Below are positions 1-9,129 of a DNA stretch of 64,000 nt, in pieces. Source of the stretch: Nonomuraea pusilla (GTDB lineage: Bacteria; Actinomycetota; Actinomycetes; Streptosporangiales; Streptosporangiaceae); NCBI RefSeq assembly GCF_900109355.1, contig NZ_FOBF01000003.1, positions 124,001 through 188,000 on the forward strand. Direction: 5' to 3'. Below the pieces are notes generated by a model. It ran no database searches and was not told where the DNA came from. It saw only the letters and a program-made list of their open reading frames with translations. A program made the position numbers and the translations under genes. Each line of letters begins with the position of its first letter. The first letter of the stretch is position 1.

Positions 1-209
1 TCGAGCGCCTTCAGGTCGGCGCCCGCGCAGAACGTGCCGCCCTCGCCCCACAGCACGGCCACGGCCGCGTCGGACTCCTCGAACGCGCGGAACGCCGCCG
101 CCAGCGCCTCGGCCGTGGCGCGGTCGACGGCGTTGCGCGCGTGGGGCCTGCTGAGCACGACGGTGGTGACGGCGCCGCGGCGTTCGGCACGCACGGCCGC
201 CCCGGTCAT
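1..209 (-). CDS. Enoyl-CoA hydratase/isomerase (crotonase) family, 3'-truncated by window edge
   Basis: Only the first 69 codons are present; the gene runs off the left edge. The start ATG is at 209. The visible part contains the crotonase opening strand (TTVVLSRPHARNAVD) and the oxyanion-hole segment GGTFCAGADLKALE, which in this family polarises the acyl-CoA thioester carbonyl. Family members hydrate or isomerise enoyl-CoA in beta-oxidation. The ATG overlaps the stop of a glycine-rich micro-ORF (ATGA), which itself overlaps the acyl-CoA dehydrogenase stop, so all three look co-translated. This fits a shared acyl-CoA degradation role. The exact substrate cannot be inferred because most of the protein is missing. 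Confidence 0.85.
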   Translation of the reverse strand, partial: MTGAAVRAERRGAVTTVVLSRPHARNAVDRATAEALAAAFRAFEESDAAVAVLWGEGGTFCAGADLKAL

Positions 210-319
210 GCCACTCCCCGCACGCCACCGTCCGGCGCGCCACCGCGTGCGCCACCGCCCGGCGCGCCGCCGCCCCACATGCCGCCGCGTGCGCCGCCGT
301 GTCGTGCGCCGCCTGTCAC
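206..319 (-). CDS. Possible glycine-rich micro-ORF (37 aa) coupled between two fatty-acid genes
   Basis: This 106-bp gap holds an open frame with a GTG that overlaps the acyl-CoA dehydrogenase stop (GTGA) and a TGA that overlaps the crotonase ATG (ATGA). The product would be about half glycine, with GGAR/GGAP repeats and one Trp (GGMWGGGAPGGGARGG). It has no recognisable domain. Perfect coupling at both ends favours translation, perhaps only to carry ribosomes to the next gene. The repetitive GC sequence could equally be a degraded in-frame extension of the dehydrogenase. No Shine-Dalgarno sequence is needed or seen. Confidence 0.35.
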   Translation of the reverse strand: MTGGARHGGARGGMWGGGAPGGGARGGAPDGGVRGVA

Positions 320-1986
320 GTGAACGCCCCCGCCACGAGGGTGTCGAAGACGTCGCCGCCCAGGCCGCTCCCGGGGGAGTCGATGCCGCGCAGCGGGCCG
401 TGGTCGGCCAGGTGCGCCTCGGCGTACAGGCGGGCGACGAGGGCCTTGCGCCCGTCGTCGAGCCCCCACGTCGCCTGGTCCTCCAGCAGGGCGGCGGCGT
501 ACACGTCGGCCATGAACCCGGCGAGCGGGTACAGCCGCTCCTCCGCGACGGCGGCGTCCAGGCCGTGCCAGGCCTCGATCGCCTTGGCGAGGTCCTCGAC
601 GCGCGCCCGCACCAGCCCCGAGGTGGCCAGCCCGCGCAGCCGGTCGAGGAACGGCAGGTGGGCCTGCTCCTTGAGCATCGCGCGGCGGACGTCGAGGCAC
701 AGGATGTTGTCGCCGCCCTCCCAGACGGGGTTGACCTGGGCGTCGCGCAGCAGCCTGGCGACGGGCCACTGCTCGATGTAGCCGTTGCCGCCGTGCACCT
801 CGATCGCGTCGCTCGCCGCGGTGACGCCGAGCCTGGCGGCGCGGAGCTTGACGAGAGCGGGCGCGAGGCGCAGCCGCGGCCCCAGGTGCCCGTCGAACAC
901 GAGGGCCTGGACGGCCTCGACCTCGACGATCAGCTCGGCCAGCTTGCGGCGCATGAGCGGCTGCTCGGCGAGCGGCCGGCCGAACGCCTCGCGGGCGCGG
1001 GCGTAGCAGATCGACTCGACGAGGGCGCGCCTGGCCACGCCGAGGCCCATCATGGCGACGCCGAGGCGGGCGACGTTGGTGAGCTTCATCATCGTGCCCA
1101 GCCCGGAGCCCGAGCCTGGACCGGCCAGCAGGAACGCCTCGGCGTCGGCGAACTCGACCTCCGCCGAGGCGACCGACCGGGTGCCCAGCTTGTCCTTGAG
1201 CCGCCTGATGCGCACCCCGTTGCGCGCGCCGTCGCGGCGCTCCCACAGGACGAGGAAGGGGGCGACGTCGCCTTCCGGCAGCCGGGCGAGCACGACGAAC
1301 GCCGACCCGTTGGCGTTGGACGCGAACCACTTGAACCCGGACAGCAGCCACGCGTCGCCCGCCGGGACGGCCGTGGCCTCCAGCGCGGCCAGATCGGAGC
1401 CGCCGGTCCGTTCGGTGAACATCTGGGCGGCCTCGCCGGAGTAGAAGCCGTCGGCGAAGATCTCCCGGACGCGTTCCCTGACGTCGTCGGGCGCGTGCCG
1501 TTCGGCGAGGGAGACCACCATGTCGCCGCCGGTGCCGAGCGCGCAGCCCATGCCGATGTCGGCCTGGTCGAGCAGGTACGTCCAGGCGGCGCCGAGCGCG
1601 GCGGGGTCGGCGCCGTGCGCCCTGGCCTCCTCGGCGAAGGCGGGCGCGGTGAAGTTGTCCTCCATGAGCGCCCGGCGGGCGGTGTGGAACGACGGCGGCA
1701 TGACGACCTCGCTGACGTCCCTGCCCCACTTGTCGTACTTCTCCAGCCGTGGCGGGTTGCGGTCGGTCTCCTCGGCGCACTCGGCGACGAGCCCGCCCAT
1801 GAGCGCGCCGAGCCGTTCGAGGCGCGGCTCGGCCCAGGCGTAGCCGTCGCCCAGGTGGCGCCGCATGAGCAGGCGCAGCGTGGGATCGCAGGTCCACCAG
1901 TTGCGGCCGGTCGCGCCCTGGTAGCGCTCCGTCGCGTAGCGGTCGCTGCGGTCGAAGGGTTCGGTGAGATAGCGGTAGCGCCCCAT
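316..1986 (-). CDS. Acyl-CoA dehydrogenase, AidB-like subfamily
   Basis: A 556-aa FAD enzyme that would oxidise an acyl-CoA to the 2-enoyl-CoA. It is much longer than the usual 380-400 aa and matches the AidB/long acyl-CoA dehydrogenase type. Visible motifs are FTERTGGSDL (about residues 190-199), the substrate/FAD loop GFKWFASNANG, and the C-terminal EVHGGNGYIE and PVWEGGDNIL segments. The ATG at 1986 is the only start that leaves room for the divergent regulator. Just 30 bp separate it from the paaX-like start, so a single palindrome probably controls both. It runs into the micro-ORF and crotonase. The substrate is unknown; AidB members can also bind DNA or act on branched acyl-CoAs. Confidence 0.88.
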   Translation of the reverse strand: MGRYRYLTEPFDRSDRYATERYQGATGRNWWTCDPTLRLLMRRHLGDGYAWAEPRLERLGALMGGLVAECAEETDRNPPRLEKYDKWGRDVSEVVMPPSFHTARRALMEDNFTAPAFAEEARAHGADPAALGAAWTYLLDQADIGMGCALGTGGDMVVSLAERHAPDDVRERVREIFADGFYSGEAAQMFTERTGGSDLAALEATAVPAGDAWLLSGFKWFASNANGSAFVVLARLPEGDVAPFLVLWERRDGARNGVRIRRLKDKLGTRSVASAEVEFADAEAFLLAGPGSGSGLGTMMKLTNVARLGVAMMGLGVARRALVESICYARAREAFGRPLAEQPLMRRKLAELIVEVEAVQALVFDGHLGPRLRLAPALVKLRAARLGVTAASDAIEVHGGNGYIEQWPVARLLRDAQVNPVWEGGDNILCLDVRRAMLKEQAHLPFLDRLRGLATSGLVRARVEDLAKAIEAWHGLDAAVAEERLYPLAGFMADVYAAALLEDQATWGLDDGRKALVARLYAEAHLADHGPLRGIDSPGSGLGGDVFDTLVAGAFT

Positions 1987-1990
1987 ACCG

Positions 1991-2009
1991 CGAGTGTTAC
2001 ATATACTCG
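1991..2009. promoter_or_regulatory. Inverted repeat CGAGT-N9-ACTCG in a 30-bp divergent promoter
   Basis: A perfect 5-bp inverted repeat sits centrally between the acyl-CoA dehydrogenase and PaaX-like starts. It overlaps a TATACT -10 element (2002-2007) for the regulator, whose ATG is 9 nt further on. A natural reading is that the PaaX-type protein binds here and controls itself and the catabolic genes. Binding is inferred. Confidence 0.5.
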
Positions 2010-2016
2010 ACACGCG

Positions 2017-2733
2017 ATGGAAGAGCGTAACAATCTGAGCGCGAGGTCGGCGGTGCTGAGCGCGCTGCTCGGCAGCCACCCGCCCCGCCTGCCCGCCCGC
2101 CACCTGGTGCGCATCGGCGCGCTGTTCGGCATCGCCGAGGGCACCGTGCGCGTGGCGCTGTCGCGCATGGTCGCCGCGGGCGACCTGACCCAGCGCGACG
2201 GTCACTACACGCTGTCGTCCCGGCTGGTCGAGCGGCAGGCCAGGCAGGACGAGAGCCGCGACCCGCACACCAGGCCGTGGGACGGCGCCTGGGAGGTGGC
2301 CGTCGTCACCGCGGAACGGCGCGCGCCCGCCGACCGGGCCGCGCTGCGCCACGCCATGACCGCGCTGCGGCTGGCCGAGCTGCGCGAGGGCACCTGGATG
2401 CGCCCGGCCAACCTGGTCCGGCGGTGGCCGGACGTCGTCACCGCGCAGTGCACCCTGATCGACGGCCGCCCGCACACCGACCCCACCCCGCTGCTGTGGG
2501 ACCTCGACGGGTGGGCGGCCGAGGCGCACGCACTGGAACGGGCCCTCGACCGGGCCGAGGGGCTCGCGGAGGGCTTCCTCGTGTCGGCCGCCGTGCTGCG
2601 GCACCTGCTGGCCGACCCGCTGCTCCCCGCGGAGCTGCTGCCCGGCGACTGGCCGGGCGCCCGGCTGCGCGCCCGCTACGACGACTTCGACCGCCGCTAC
2701 CGCGAACTGCTGCAGCGCCACCTCAAAGGCTGA
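2017..2733 (+). CDS. PaaX-family transcriptional repressor
   Basis: A 238-aa protein with an N-terminal winged helix (about residues 5-65, with GIAEGTVRVALSRMVAAGDL as recognition region). A PaaX-type central and C-terminal region ends in the typical RARYDDFDRRYRELL segment. PaaX proteins repress aromatic acid (phenylacetate) or fatty-acid degradation genes and are released by the CoA thioester. It is transcribed divergently from an acyl-CoA dehydrogenase across a 30-bp gap, so it is probably the local repressor of that catabolic set and of itself. No phenylacetate genes are visible, so the inducer may be another acyl- or aryl-CoA. The ATG at 2017 lies 9 nt after TATACT, suggesting a nearly leaderless mRNA. 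Confidence 0.85.
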   Translation: MEERNNLSARSAVLSALLGSHPPRLPARHLVRIGALFGIAEGTVRVALSRMVAAGDLTQRDGHYTLSSRLVERQARQDESRDPHTRPWDGAWEVAVVTAERRAPADRAALRHAMTALRLAELREGTWMRPANLVRRWPDVVTAQCTLIDGRPHTDPTPLLWDLDGWAAEAHALERALDRAEGLAEGFLVSAAVLRHLLADPLLPAELLPGDWPGARLRARYDDFDRRYRELLQRHLKG

Positions 2734-2758
2734 GCCCGCCCCCAGCGAGCCCCGCCCG

Positions 2759-3787
2759 TCAGAGGGCGACTCCGAAGACCACCCGCTTGTTCCTGAACTC
2801 GGTGACGCTCCACAGCCGCCCGTCCTGCACCGTCAGGTCCTCCGGCCCGATCGGGTACGGCCTGGCCGCCACCCGCCCGCCGTCGTGCACGAGCAGCCTC
2901 CCGTTGGTGGCCGCGTCGGCCGCCTGGCTCATGTACCACCGCCCGCCCCACGACAGCGCGCCCTGGACCTTCGGCTGCCCCAGCACGTACGCGTCGGCGG
3001 GCGCCCCGCCCTCCAGGCCGAGCGGCCAGCGCGCCACCCGGCCGCCCGGGTCGTCCTCCAGGTACTCGCCCGTGACGAGCATGGGGGCGGGCCCGCTGCG
3101 GTCCACCGAGACGAACGAGAACCTGGCCCCCGGCTGGGCGACCCGCCAGAAGTCGGTCTGCGGGATCACGTAGCGGTAGCCGAACGCGTGGAACCTGCCG
3201 TCGGCGCGCCCGGCGCGCGCCGGGTCGCCCAGGTCGTTCTGCACGGTACGCAGGTCGAGCAGGTTGGCCAGGTCGAACACGCGCAGGCCCCTGACCGTGT
3301 CGGCCACGTACAGCAGGTGCCCGTGGCAGGCCACGCCACCGGCGTGGATATCGATCGGCGCGTACGAGCCGTCGGGCGTGGCCTGCACGAGCAGCGCGTG
3401 CCGGTACCTGAGCGTCTGCGGGCTGAGGAAGCTGACGCGGATGCCGCGCTCCCCCGCGTCGGGCTTGAAGTACCAGGTCACGAGGAACACCGGCGCCCCG
3501 AACGCGCCCGACTCCTCGCCGCAGGTGACGCCCTGCGGGTACCAGTCGGGGGTGGCCTGGTCCTTGACGTCGAAGGCGTACCAGTCGGCGGGCCTGGGCT
3601 TCATCCCGCCCATCGTGGCGGAGGCGCCCCTGCGGACCGCCGTCCTGTTGGCCTGCGCCAGCAGCGCCTCGACGCTGGTGGCGCCGATGTCTCCGGCGAG
3701 TTTCGCCGCCGACTCGGCGAGCGTCCCGGTGGCCCGCCGTAAGGTGAAGGGCGCCGTGTCCGTGGGCGCCATCCCCGTCCCCGCCAT
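2759..3787 (-). CDS. Conserved-looking hypothetical protein (beta-rich, possibly propeller); TTA codon
   Basis: A 342-aa protein not recognised with confidence. It is rich in short beta-strand segments with aromatic/Gly turns (RYRHALLVQA, GHLLYVADTV, GLRVFDLANL, GGRWYMSQAA), which suggests a propeller-like fold. There is no clear signal peptide, although secreted relatives with such repeats occur in actinomycetes. The ATG at 3787 has a GAGG Shine-Dalgarno sequence about 7 nt upstream. Codon 16 is TTA (3740-3742), one of only three TTA codons found in genes of this window, so expression could depend on the rare Leu-tRNA (bldA in Streptomyces). It lies tail-to-tail with the PaaX gene. Confidence 0.6.
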   Translation of the reverse strand: MAGTGMAPTDTAPFTLRRATGTLAESAAKLAGDIGATSVEALLAQANRTAVRRGASATMGGMKPRPADWYAFDVKDQATPDWYPQGVTCGEESGAFGAPVFLVTWYFKPDAGERGIRVSFLSPQTLRYRHALLVQATPDGSYAPIDIHAGGVACHGHLLYVADTVRGLRVFDLANLLDLRTVQNDLGDPARAGRADGRFHAFGYRYVIPQTDFWRVAQPGARFSFVSVDRSGPAPMLVTGEYLEDDPGGRVARWPLGLEGGAPADAYVLGQPKVQGALSWGGRWYMSQAADAATNGRLLVHDGGRVAARPYPIGPEDLTVQDGRLWSVTEFRNKRVVFGVAL

Positions 3788-3849
3788 GTGGTCCTCGCTT
3801 CCCCGTCCTTGGAATCGGTTAGACGGATCCTGTCAGGCGAAGGTTGCGG

Positions 3850-5259
3850 CTATTCCCACGTGTGCACCGGCGAACCCGACAGGGCCAGTTCGCGGTAGCG
3901 GCGGACCAGCGCGCCCCGGTCGCCGCCCAGCCGGTCCAGCGTCTCCCGCTGCCAGGCCGCCCCCGTACGGCGCAGGCGCGTGCGCTCCTCGACGATCCCG
4001 AGCGCCCGGTCGGCGTCGCGCGCCGACACCCCGGCCGCGAGCAGCGCGGCCCGCGACTCCGGCAGCAGGCTCAGCACCAGGTCGGCGGCGTGGATGCCGC
4101 CGTCGTGCCCCGGCCACGACAGCTTCGCGTCCAGCCCGTGCATCGCCGCCCGGTAGAAGTTCTGGTACGCCTCCGCGAACCGGTAGCCGGTGAGGTCCCG
4201 CTCGGCCTGCGAGAGCGTCAGACCCAGCAGGAACGCCGTGTTGGCCGCCATGTCCGCGCACGAGGGCCCGGCGGGCAGCGCCCGCATCTCGATCCGCAGG
4301 TGCCCGCCGTCGGCGGGGTCGTAGACCGGCCGGTTCCACTGCCAGATCGTGCCCTGGTGCAGCCGCAGCTCCGGCACCTCGTGCGGCTGCGCCCCCTCGG
4401 TCAGCTCGGGGACGATCGGGTCGTAGTCGGCGACGTACCGCTCGAACAGCTCGTACGCGCCCTCACGCACCCAGTCGGAGCCGAACGTGACGCGCCCGTC
4501 GGGCCGGTGCAGCCGCTCCACGTCGCGGTCGTCCGCCGCCTCCTCCATGAGCGCGATGCGGGTCTCCTCCCACAGCCGCCTGCCGAGGAAGAGCGGCGAG
4601 TTGCCGCACGCGGCCAGCACCGGGCCGATCGCGAGCTGCGCGGCGTTGAACAACCGGGCGAACCGCCCCGGCGGGGTGCGCAGGTGCACCTGCCACGAGG
4701 TGTTGGCGCTCTCCAGGATGACGTCCTCGACCGACAGCTCCAGATCGTCGATCTTCACGAGGAACGGCTCCAGCCGAAGCCGCCTGATCCCCCTGCTCAT
4801 CGCGCGGTAACGGTTCTGGTCGCTCATCGCGCGCCGGGTGAAGTCGGCGGTGTCCAGGGTCGGCAGGATGCCGATCGGCAGCGCGCCGCCGCCCTCCTCC
4901 GCGCGCCACACGGCCGCGTCCACCCTGGTCATCGCCTCCTGCACCTCTCCGCTCAGCGCCTCGAACGGCGCGCCGGACAGCGGCAGGGGCGTCAGGTTGA
5001 CCTCAAGGTTGTAGCGGCCCAGCTCCAGCACCACGCGGGGGTCGCCCAGCGCCTCGCGCACCTCGTCGTTGCGCGACAGCGGCCTGCCCTGCGCGTCCAC
5101 GAGGAACAACTCCAGCTCCGCGCCGATCGTCGCCGGGCCCTCGCCGAAACCCGGCGTGCCGAGCAGCTCGCGCAGCACGCCGAGCTGGTCGCGCAGCCGC
5201 TCGCCGAACGTGGCGTACTCCGCCTCGGAGAACCGTTCCTTGTCGATATCGCGTCCCAT
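3850..5259 (-). CDS. Glutamate-cysteine ligase family 2 (GCS2) carboxylate-amine ligase
   Basis: A 469-aa member of the GCS2 superfamily, ATP-dependent ligases that join an amine to a carboxylate of an amino acid. The N-terminal ATP/Mg strand GAELELFLVD (about residue 47) is clear. LELGRYNLEVNLTP and the HQGTIWQWNRP...HLRIEMRALP region match the family. It is longer than YbdK-type members (about 370 aa), so the product need not be gamma-glutamylcysteine; mycothiol-using actinomycetes do not need glutathione. ATG 5259 is chosen over GTG 5262 because AGGAGG lies about 6 nt before it. It is divergent from the zinc alcohol dehydrogenase across 155 bp. Confidence 0.8.
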   Translation of the reverse strand: MGRDIDKERFSEAEYATFGERLRDQLGVLRELLGTPGFGEGPATIGAELELFLVDAQGRPLSRNDEVREALGDPRVVLELGRYNLEVNLTPLPLSGAPFEALSGEVQEAMTRVDAAVWRAEEGGGALPIGILPTLDTADFTRRAMSDQNRYRAMSRGIRRLRLEPFLVKIDDLELSVEDVILESANTSWQVHLRTPPGRFARLFNAAQLAIGPVLAACGNSPLFLGRRLWEETRIALMEEAADDRDVERLHRPDGRVTFGSDWVREGAYELFERYVADYDPIVPELTEGAQPHEVPELRLHQGTIWQWNRPVYDPADGGHLRIEMRALPAGPSCADMAANTAFLLGLTLSQAERDLTGYRFAEAYQNFYRAAMHGLDAKLSWPGHDGGIHAADLVLSLLPESRAALLAAGVSARDADRALGIVEERTRLRRTGAAWQRETLDRLGGDRGALVRRYRELALSGSPVHTWE

Positions 5260-5402
5260 CACCCCCTCCTGACCGAGAAGGGGGTGCTGACACCTGCCGG
5301 GGCGCTGGGGGGCGGGCTGCGGGCGGGCGTGCCGCGCCGAGGGGCGCGGCGGGGCGGGCTCCCCCTCCTGCCGGGGCTTGCGCGACCTGCGGGAACGCCC
5401 TC

Positions 5403-5408
5403 TAAGCT
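5403..5408 (+). promoter_or_regulatory. -10 element TAAGCT of a leaderless promoter (alcohol dehydrogenase)
   Basis: TAAGCT lies 6 nt before the ATG, so transcription should begin at or next to the A of the start codon. No Shine-Dalgarno sequence is present. A weak -35 (TTGCGC, 5378-5383) lies 19 nt upstream. Confidence 0.5.
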
Positions 5409-5414
5409 CATGAG

Positions 5415-6452
5415 ATGCGCGCGGTTGCCTTCGACGTCTTCGGTGGGGAGCTCGACCTGCGGGAGCTGCCCGACCCCACGCCCGCCCCGCACGGGGCAGT
5501 GATCAGAGTCGAGGCCACGGGGCTGTGCCGCTCCGACTGGCACGGCTGGCAGGGCCACGACCCCGACATCACGGCGCTGCCGCACGTCCCCGGGCACGAG
5601 CTCGCGGGCGTGGTCGAGGCGGTCGGCTCCGACGTGCGGGGCTGGCGGCCCGGCGCCCGCGTGACCGTCCCGTTCGTGTGCGCCTGCGGCTCCTGCGCCG
5701 CCTGCGCCACCGGCGACCAGCAGGTGTGCGAGCGGCAGACCCAGCCCGGTTTCACCCACTGGGGGTCGTTCGCCGAGTACGTCGCCATCGACCACGCCGA
5801 CGTGAACCTCGTCGCCATCCCCGAGGACATGGCCTACGCCACCGCCGCCGGGCTCGGCTGCAGGTTCGCCACCGCGTTCCGCGCCGTGGCGCAGGTGGGC
5901 GGGGTACGGCCGGGCGAGTGGGTGGCGGTGCACGGCTGCGGCGGCGTCGGGCTGTCCGCCGTGATGATCGCCACGGCCGCCGGGGCGCGGGTCGTCGCCG
6001 TGGACGTCAGCGGCGACGCGCTGCGCCTGGCCGAGCAGGCCGGGGCCACCCACTTCGTCAACGCCTCGGCCGGCGACGCCGCCGCCCAGGTCAGGGAGCT
6101 GACCAGGGGCGGCGCCCACCTGTCACTCGACGCGCTGGGCAGCGCCGCGACCTGCGCCGCCTCCGTCGAGAGCCTGCGGCGGCGCGGCAGGCACGTCCAG
6201 GTGGGCCTGCTCCCCGGCGGCCCCACGCCGGTGCCGATGGGCCCCGTGATCGCCCACGAGCTGCGGCTGCTCGGCAGCCACGGCATGGCCGCGCACGCGT
6301 ACCCGCCGATGCTGGAGATGATCAGGGCCGGGGTGCTGCACCCCGACCAGCTCGTCACCAGGACGATCGGGCTGGCCGACGCGGGCAAGGCGCTGGCCGC
6401 GATGGGGTCCGTGCCCGGCGTGACGATCATCACGCCCCGCTCGGGCCTGTGA
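5415..6452 (+). CDS. Zinc-dependent alcohol dehydrogenase (MDR family)
   Basis: A 345-aa medium-chain dehydrogenase that would oxidise alcohols with NAD(P). The catalytic zinc ligands are C38 ([10 protein letters not shown]) and H61-E62 ([10 protein letters not shown]). The structural zinc cysteines are C91, C94, C97 and C105 ([17 protein letters not shown]). The Rossmann motif HGCGGVGLS is near residue 173. Length is standard. The promoter looks leaderless. The gene is followed on the same strand after 51 bp by an aldo/keto reductase with its own promoter, so they are probably separate units. Substrate specificity cannot be read from the sequence. Confidence 0.9.
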   Translation: MRAVAFDVFGGELDLRELPDPTPAPHGAVIRVEATGLCRSDWHGWQGHDPDITALPHVPGHELAGVVEAVGSDVRGWRPGARVTVPFVCACGSCAACATGDQQVCERQTQPGFTHWGSFAEYVAIDHADVNLVAIPEDMAYATAAGLGCRFATAFRAVAQVGGVRPGEWVAVHGCGGVGLSAVMIATAAGARVVAVDVSGDALRLAEQAGATHFVNASAGDAAAQVRELTRGGAHLSLDALGSAATCAASVESLRRRGRHVQVGLLPGGPTPVPMGPVIAHELRLLGSHGMAAHAYPPMLEMIRAGVLHPDQLVTRTIGLADAGKALAAMGSVPGVTIITPRSGL

Positions 6453-6490
6453 CGGCGGGAGGCCCCGGGTCCGCGGCGAACGCGCCCTCG

Positions 6491-6496
6491 TAAGGT
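6491..6496 (+). promoter_or_regulatory. -10 element TAAGGT of a leaderless promoter (aldo/keto reductase)
   Basis: TAAGGT is followed by 7 nt and the ATG at 6504. The hexamer is identical to that of polX at 9118-9123. No ribosome binding site precedes the start. Confidence 0.5.
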
Positions 6497-6503
6497 GGGC
6501 GGC

Positions 6504-7478
<975 letters not shown>

Positions 7479-7507
7479 CGGTCATGGCGCGAAGCGCCGC
7501 CGCGCAC

Positions 7508-7553
7508 GGCGGGCGCGCGGACTCATGGGCGGTCCTCGCCCGGCGCGCCCGCC
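7508..7553. terminator. Hairpin between convergent genes (11-bp perfect outer stem)
   Basis: Arms GGCGGGCGCGC (7508-7518) and GCGCGCCCGCC (7543-7553) are perfectly complementary, and GGGCG/CGCCC pairs inside the loop. It is placed to stop both the aldo/keto reductase and FG-GAP transcripts. There is no U-tract, as usual in actinomycetes. Confidence 0.6.
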
Positions 7554-7558
7554 GAGCC

Positions 7559-8992
7559 TCAGAGAGGCAGGATCCCGCCGAAAGCGGTCTGCGGCGAGTC
7601 GAGACCGAACTGGCCGGGATGGAAGACCTGGGCGCCCGCGTCGGACACCCCGGAGGCCGATCCGCGCAGGACGACGAGCATGCCGGCACCGCCGTTCTTG
7701 GCCGGGGCTCCGACGACGACCTCGGCCTTGCCGTCACCGGTGACGTCCAGCACCCTGACGGACGCGCCGAAGAGGTCGCCCGCCTGCGACTGCTCCCCGA
7801 TGGGGTCGGCGGAGCCCATCCCGTCCTGGGTGACGATCCGCGCGGCCGACAGCACCGGGCCGCGGGGCGAGGACTTGGACCCGGGCACCACGACGACCGC
7901 GCCCGCGTCGGCCCGGCCGGCTGAGGCGGCCTTGGGGGCGCCCAGGACGATCTCGGCCGCGCCGTCGCCGTTGACGTCACCCACCGCCAGGTCCTGCCCG
8001 GTCATGGCGCCGGCGTCGAACCAGCCGATGTCGTGCGCGGAGAACCCGGGGAACTGCGAGAAGCCCGCCGCGGAGCCGTACCAGATCTGCAGGCCGCGGC
8101 TGCTCGGCGTGGCCATCACCACGTCGAGGTGCCCGTCGCCGTCCACGTCGCCCATCGCCAGACGGGAGTCCTTCTTCGGACAGCCGAGCACGTCCCTGTT
8201 GGCGGTGGTGCACAGGCCGCCCCAGGCCCACAGGCCGTCCTCGACCGAGGCCGGCTGCCGGGTGAGGTCGTCCAGCAGCCACAGGTACGGGGCCTCCTCC
8301 TGCCCGTCGGCGGTGTACTTGCTGATGATCACCGCCATCTGGCTCCTGCCGGAGCCGTGGACGTCGCCCGTCGCCATGGACCTGACCCGGACCCAGCCGT
8401 CGTGGAAGGCGTTGCGGGTCCAGTCCGCGCCGTTGAGGCGGGCGGTGAGCCTGGAGGCGGGGTAGGTGCCGCCGCCGGCCTCGAACCCGCTGCTGTCGTC
8501 GACGCCGACCACGTCGGCGCCGGGCTGCCCGTCGAACTGCCCGACGGACAGCCCCGAGCCGAGGACGGCGCCCGGGCCGCTGTACGGGTAGGCGGTGGTC
8601 TTGACCGACCCCGACTTCCAGGAGTCGATCTGCGTCTTCGGGTAGACGCCGACGAGGACCAGGTCGGCCGCGCTGTCGCCGTCGAGGTCGCCTGCGGCGA
8701 GTGCCGTGCCCCAGCCCCGGCAGGGAACGTTCCAGTCGCTCTTGCAGTCGGCCGCGGGCCGGCGCACGGTGTGGCCGCCGATCCCGCCCGGTCCGCCGTA
8801 CAGGATCGTGGCGGCGCCCGTGGTGCCGTTCGGGCCGGGCGCGGCGGGGGTGCCGACGGCCAGGTCGTTGTAGCCGTCGCCGTTGAAGTCCCGGCCGGCG
8901 GGGGCCGCCGCCGCGGCGGGCGCGGCAGGGGAGGTGAGCAGCGCGGTCAGCGCGAGCACGGCCGCAGGCCAGGCCATGGTGATCGTTCTCAT
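7559..8992 (-). CDS. Secreted FG-GAP/VCBS repeat (integrin-like propeller) protein
   Basis: A 477-aa exported protein. A Sec signal peptide covers about residues 1-30, with an Ala-rich cleavage region. Five or more FG-GAP repeats carry calcium-binding DxDGDGxxD loops: DFNGDGYNDLAVGTP, DLDGDSAADLVLVG, DVDGDGHLDVVMATP, DVNGDGAAEIVLGAP and DVTGDGKAEVVVGAP. They should close into a seven-bladed propeller on the outside of the cell. There is no catalytic domain or sortase signal, so it may bind carbohydrate or protein ligands. The start could be codon 1 or Met6; the call uses codon 1. It is divergent from polX. Confidence 0.87.
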   Translation of the reverse strand: MRTITMAWPAAVLALTALLTSPAAPAAAAAPAGRDFNGDGYNDLAVGTPAAPGPNGTTGAATILYGGPGGIGGHTVRRPAADCKSDWNVPCRGWGTALAAGDLDGDSAADLVLVGVYPKTQIDSWKSGSVKTTAYPYSGPGAVLGSGLSVGQFDGQPGADVVGVDDSSGFEAGGGTYPASRLTARLNGADWTRNAFHDGWVRVRSMATGDVHGSGRSQMAVIISKYTADGQEEAPYLWLLDDLTRQPASVEDGLWAWGGLCTTANRDVLGCPKKDSRLAMGDVDGDGHLDVVMATPSSRGLQIWYGSAAGFSQFPGFSAHDIGWFDAGAMTGQDLAVGDVNGDGAAEIVLGAPKAASAGRADAGAVVVVPGSKSSPRGPVLSAARIVTQDGMGSADPIGEQSQAGDLFGASVRVLDVTGDGKAEVVVGAPAKNGGAGMLVVLRGSASGVSDAGAQVFHPGQFGLDSPQTAFGGILPL

Positions 8993-9117
8993 GCCCGCCA
9001 GGATCGGGATCCCGGCTTGCGACTCGGTTGGATCTCAATGAGCGCGGCTCCGCCGCTCCACGGGACGGCGCCGCCGCGAGGGTTCGTCTGGCGTGCCGGA
9101 CTGTCGGGGGCGGGCTC

Positions 9118-9123
9118 TAAGGT
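9118..9123 (+). promoter_or_regulatory. -10 element TAAGGT of a leaderless promoter (polX)
   Basis: TAAGGT is followed by GGGCGC (6 nt) and the ATG at 9130. There is no Shine-Dalgarno sequence. Confidence 0.5.
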
Positions 9124-9129
9124 GGGCGC

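Noticed and set aside
34..2016. Very long open frame on the plus strand running through the acyl-CoA dehydrogenase into the PaaX gene
   Set aside because: High GC leaves antisense frames open. Its translation before the PaaX start is Arg/Gly/Val-rich with no domain, whereas the minus-strand frame is a clear dehydrogenase.
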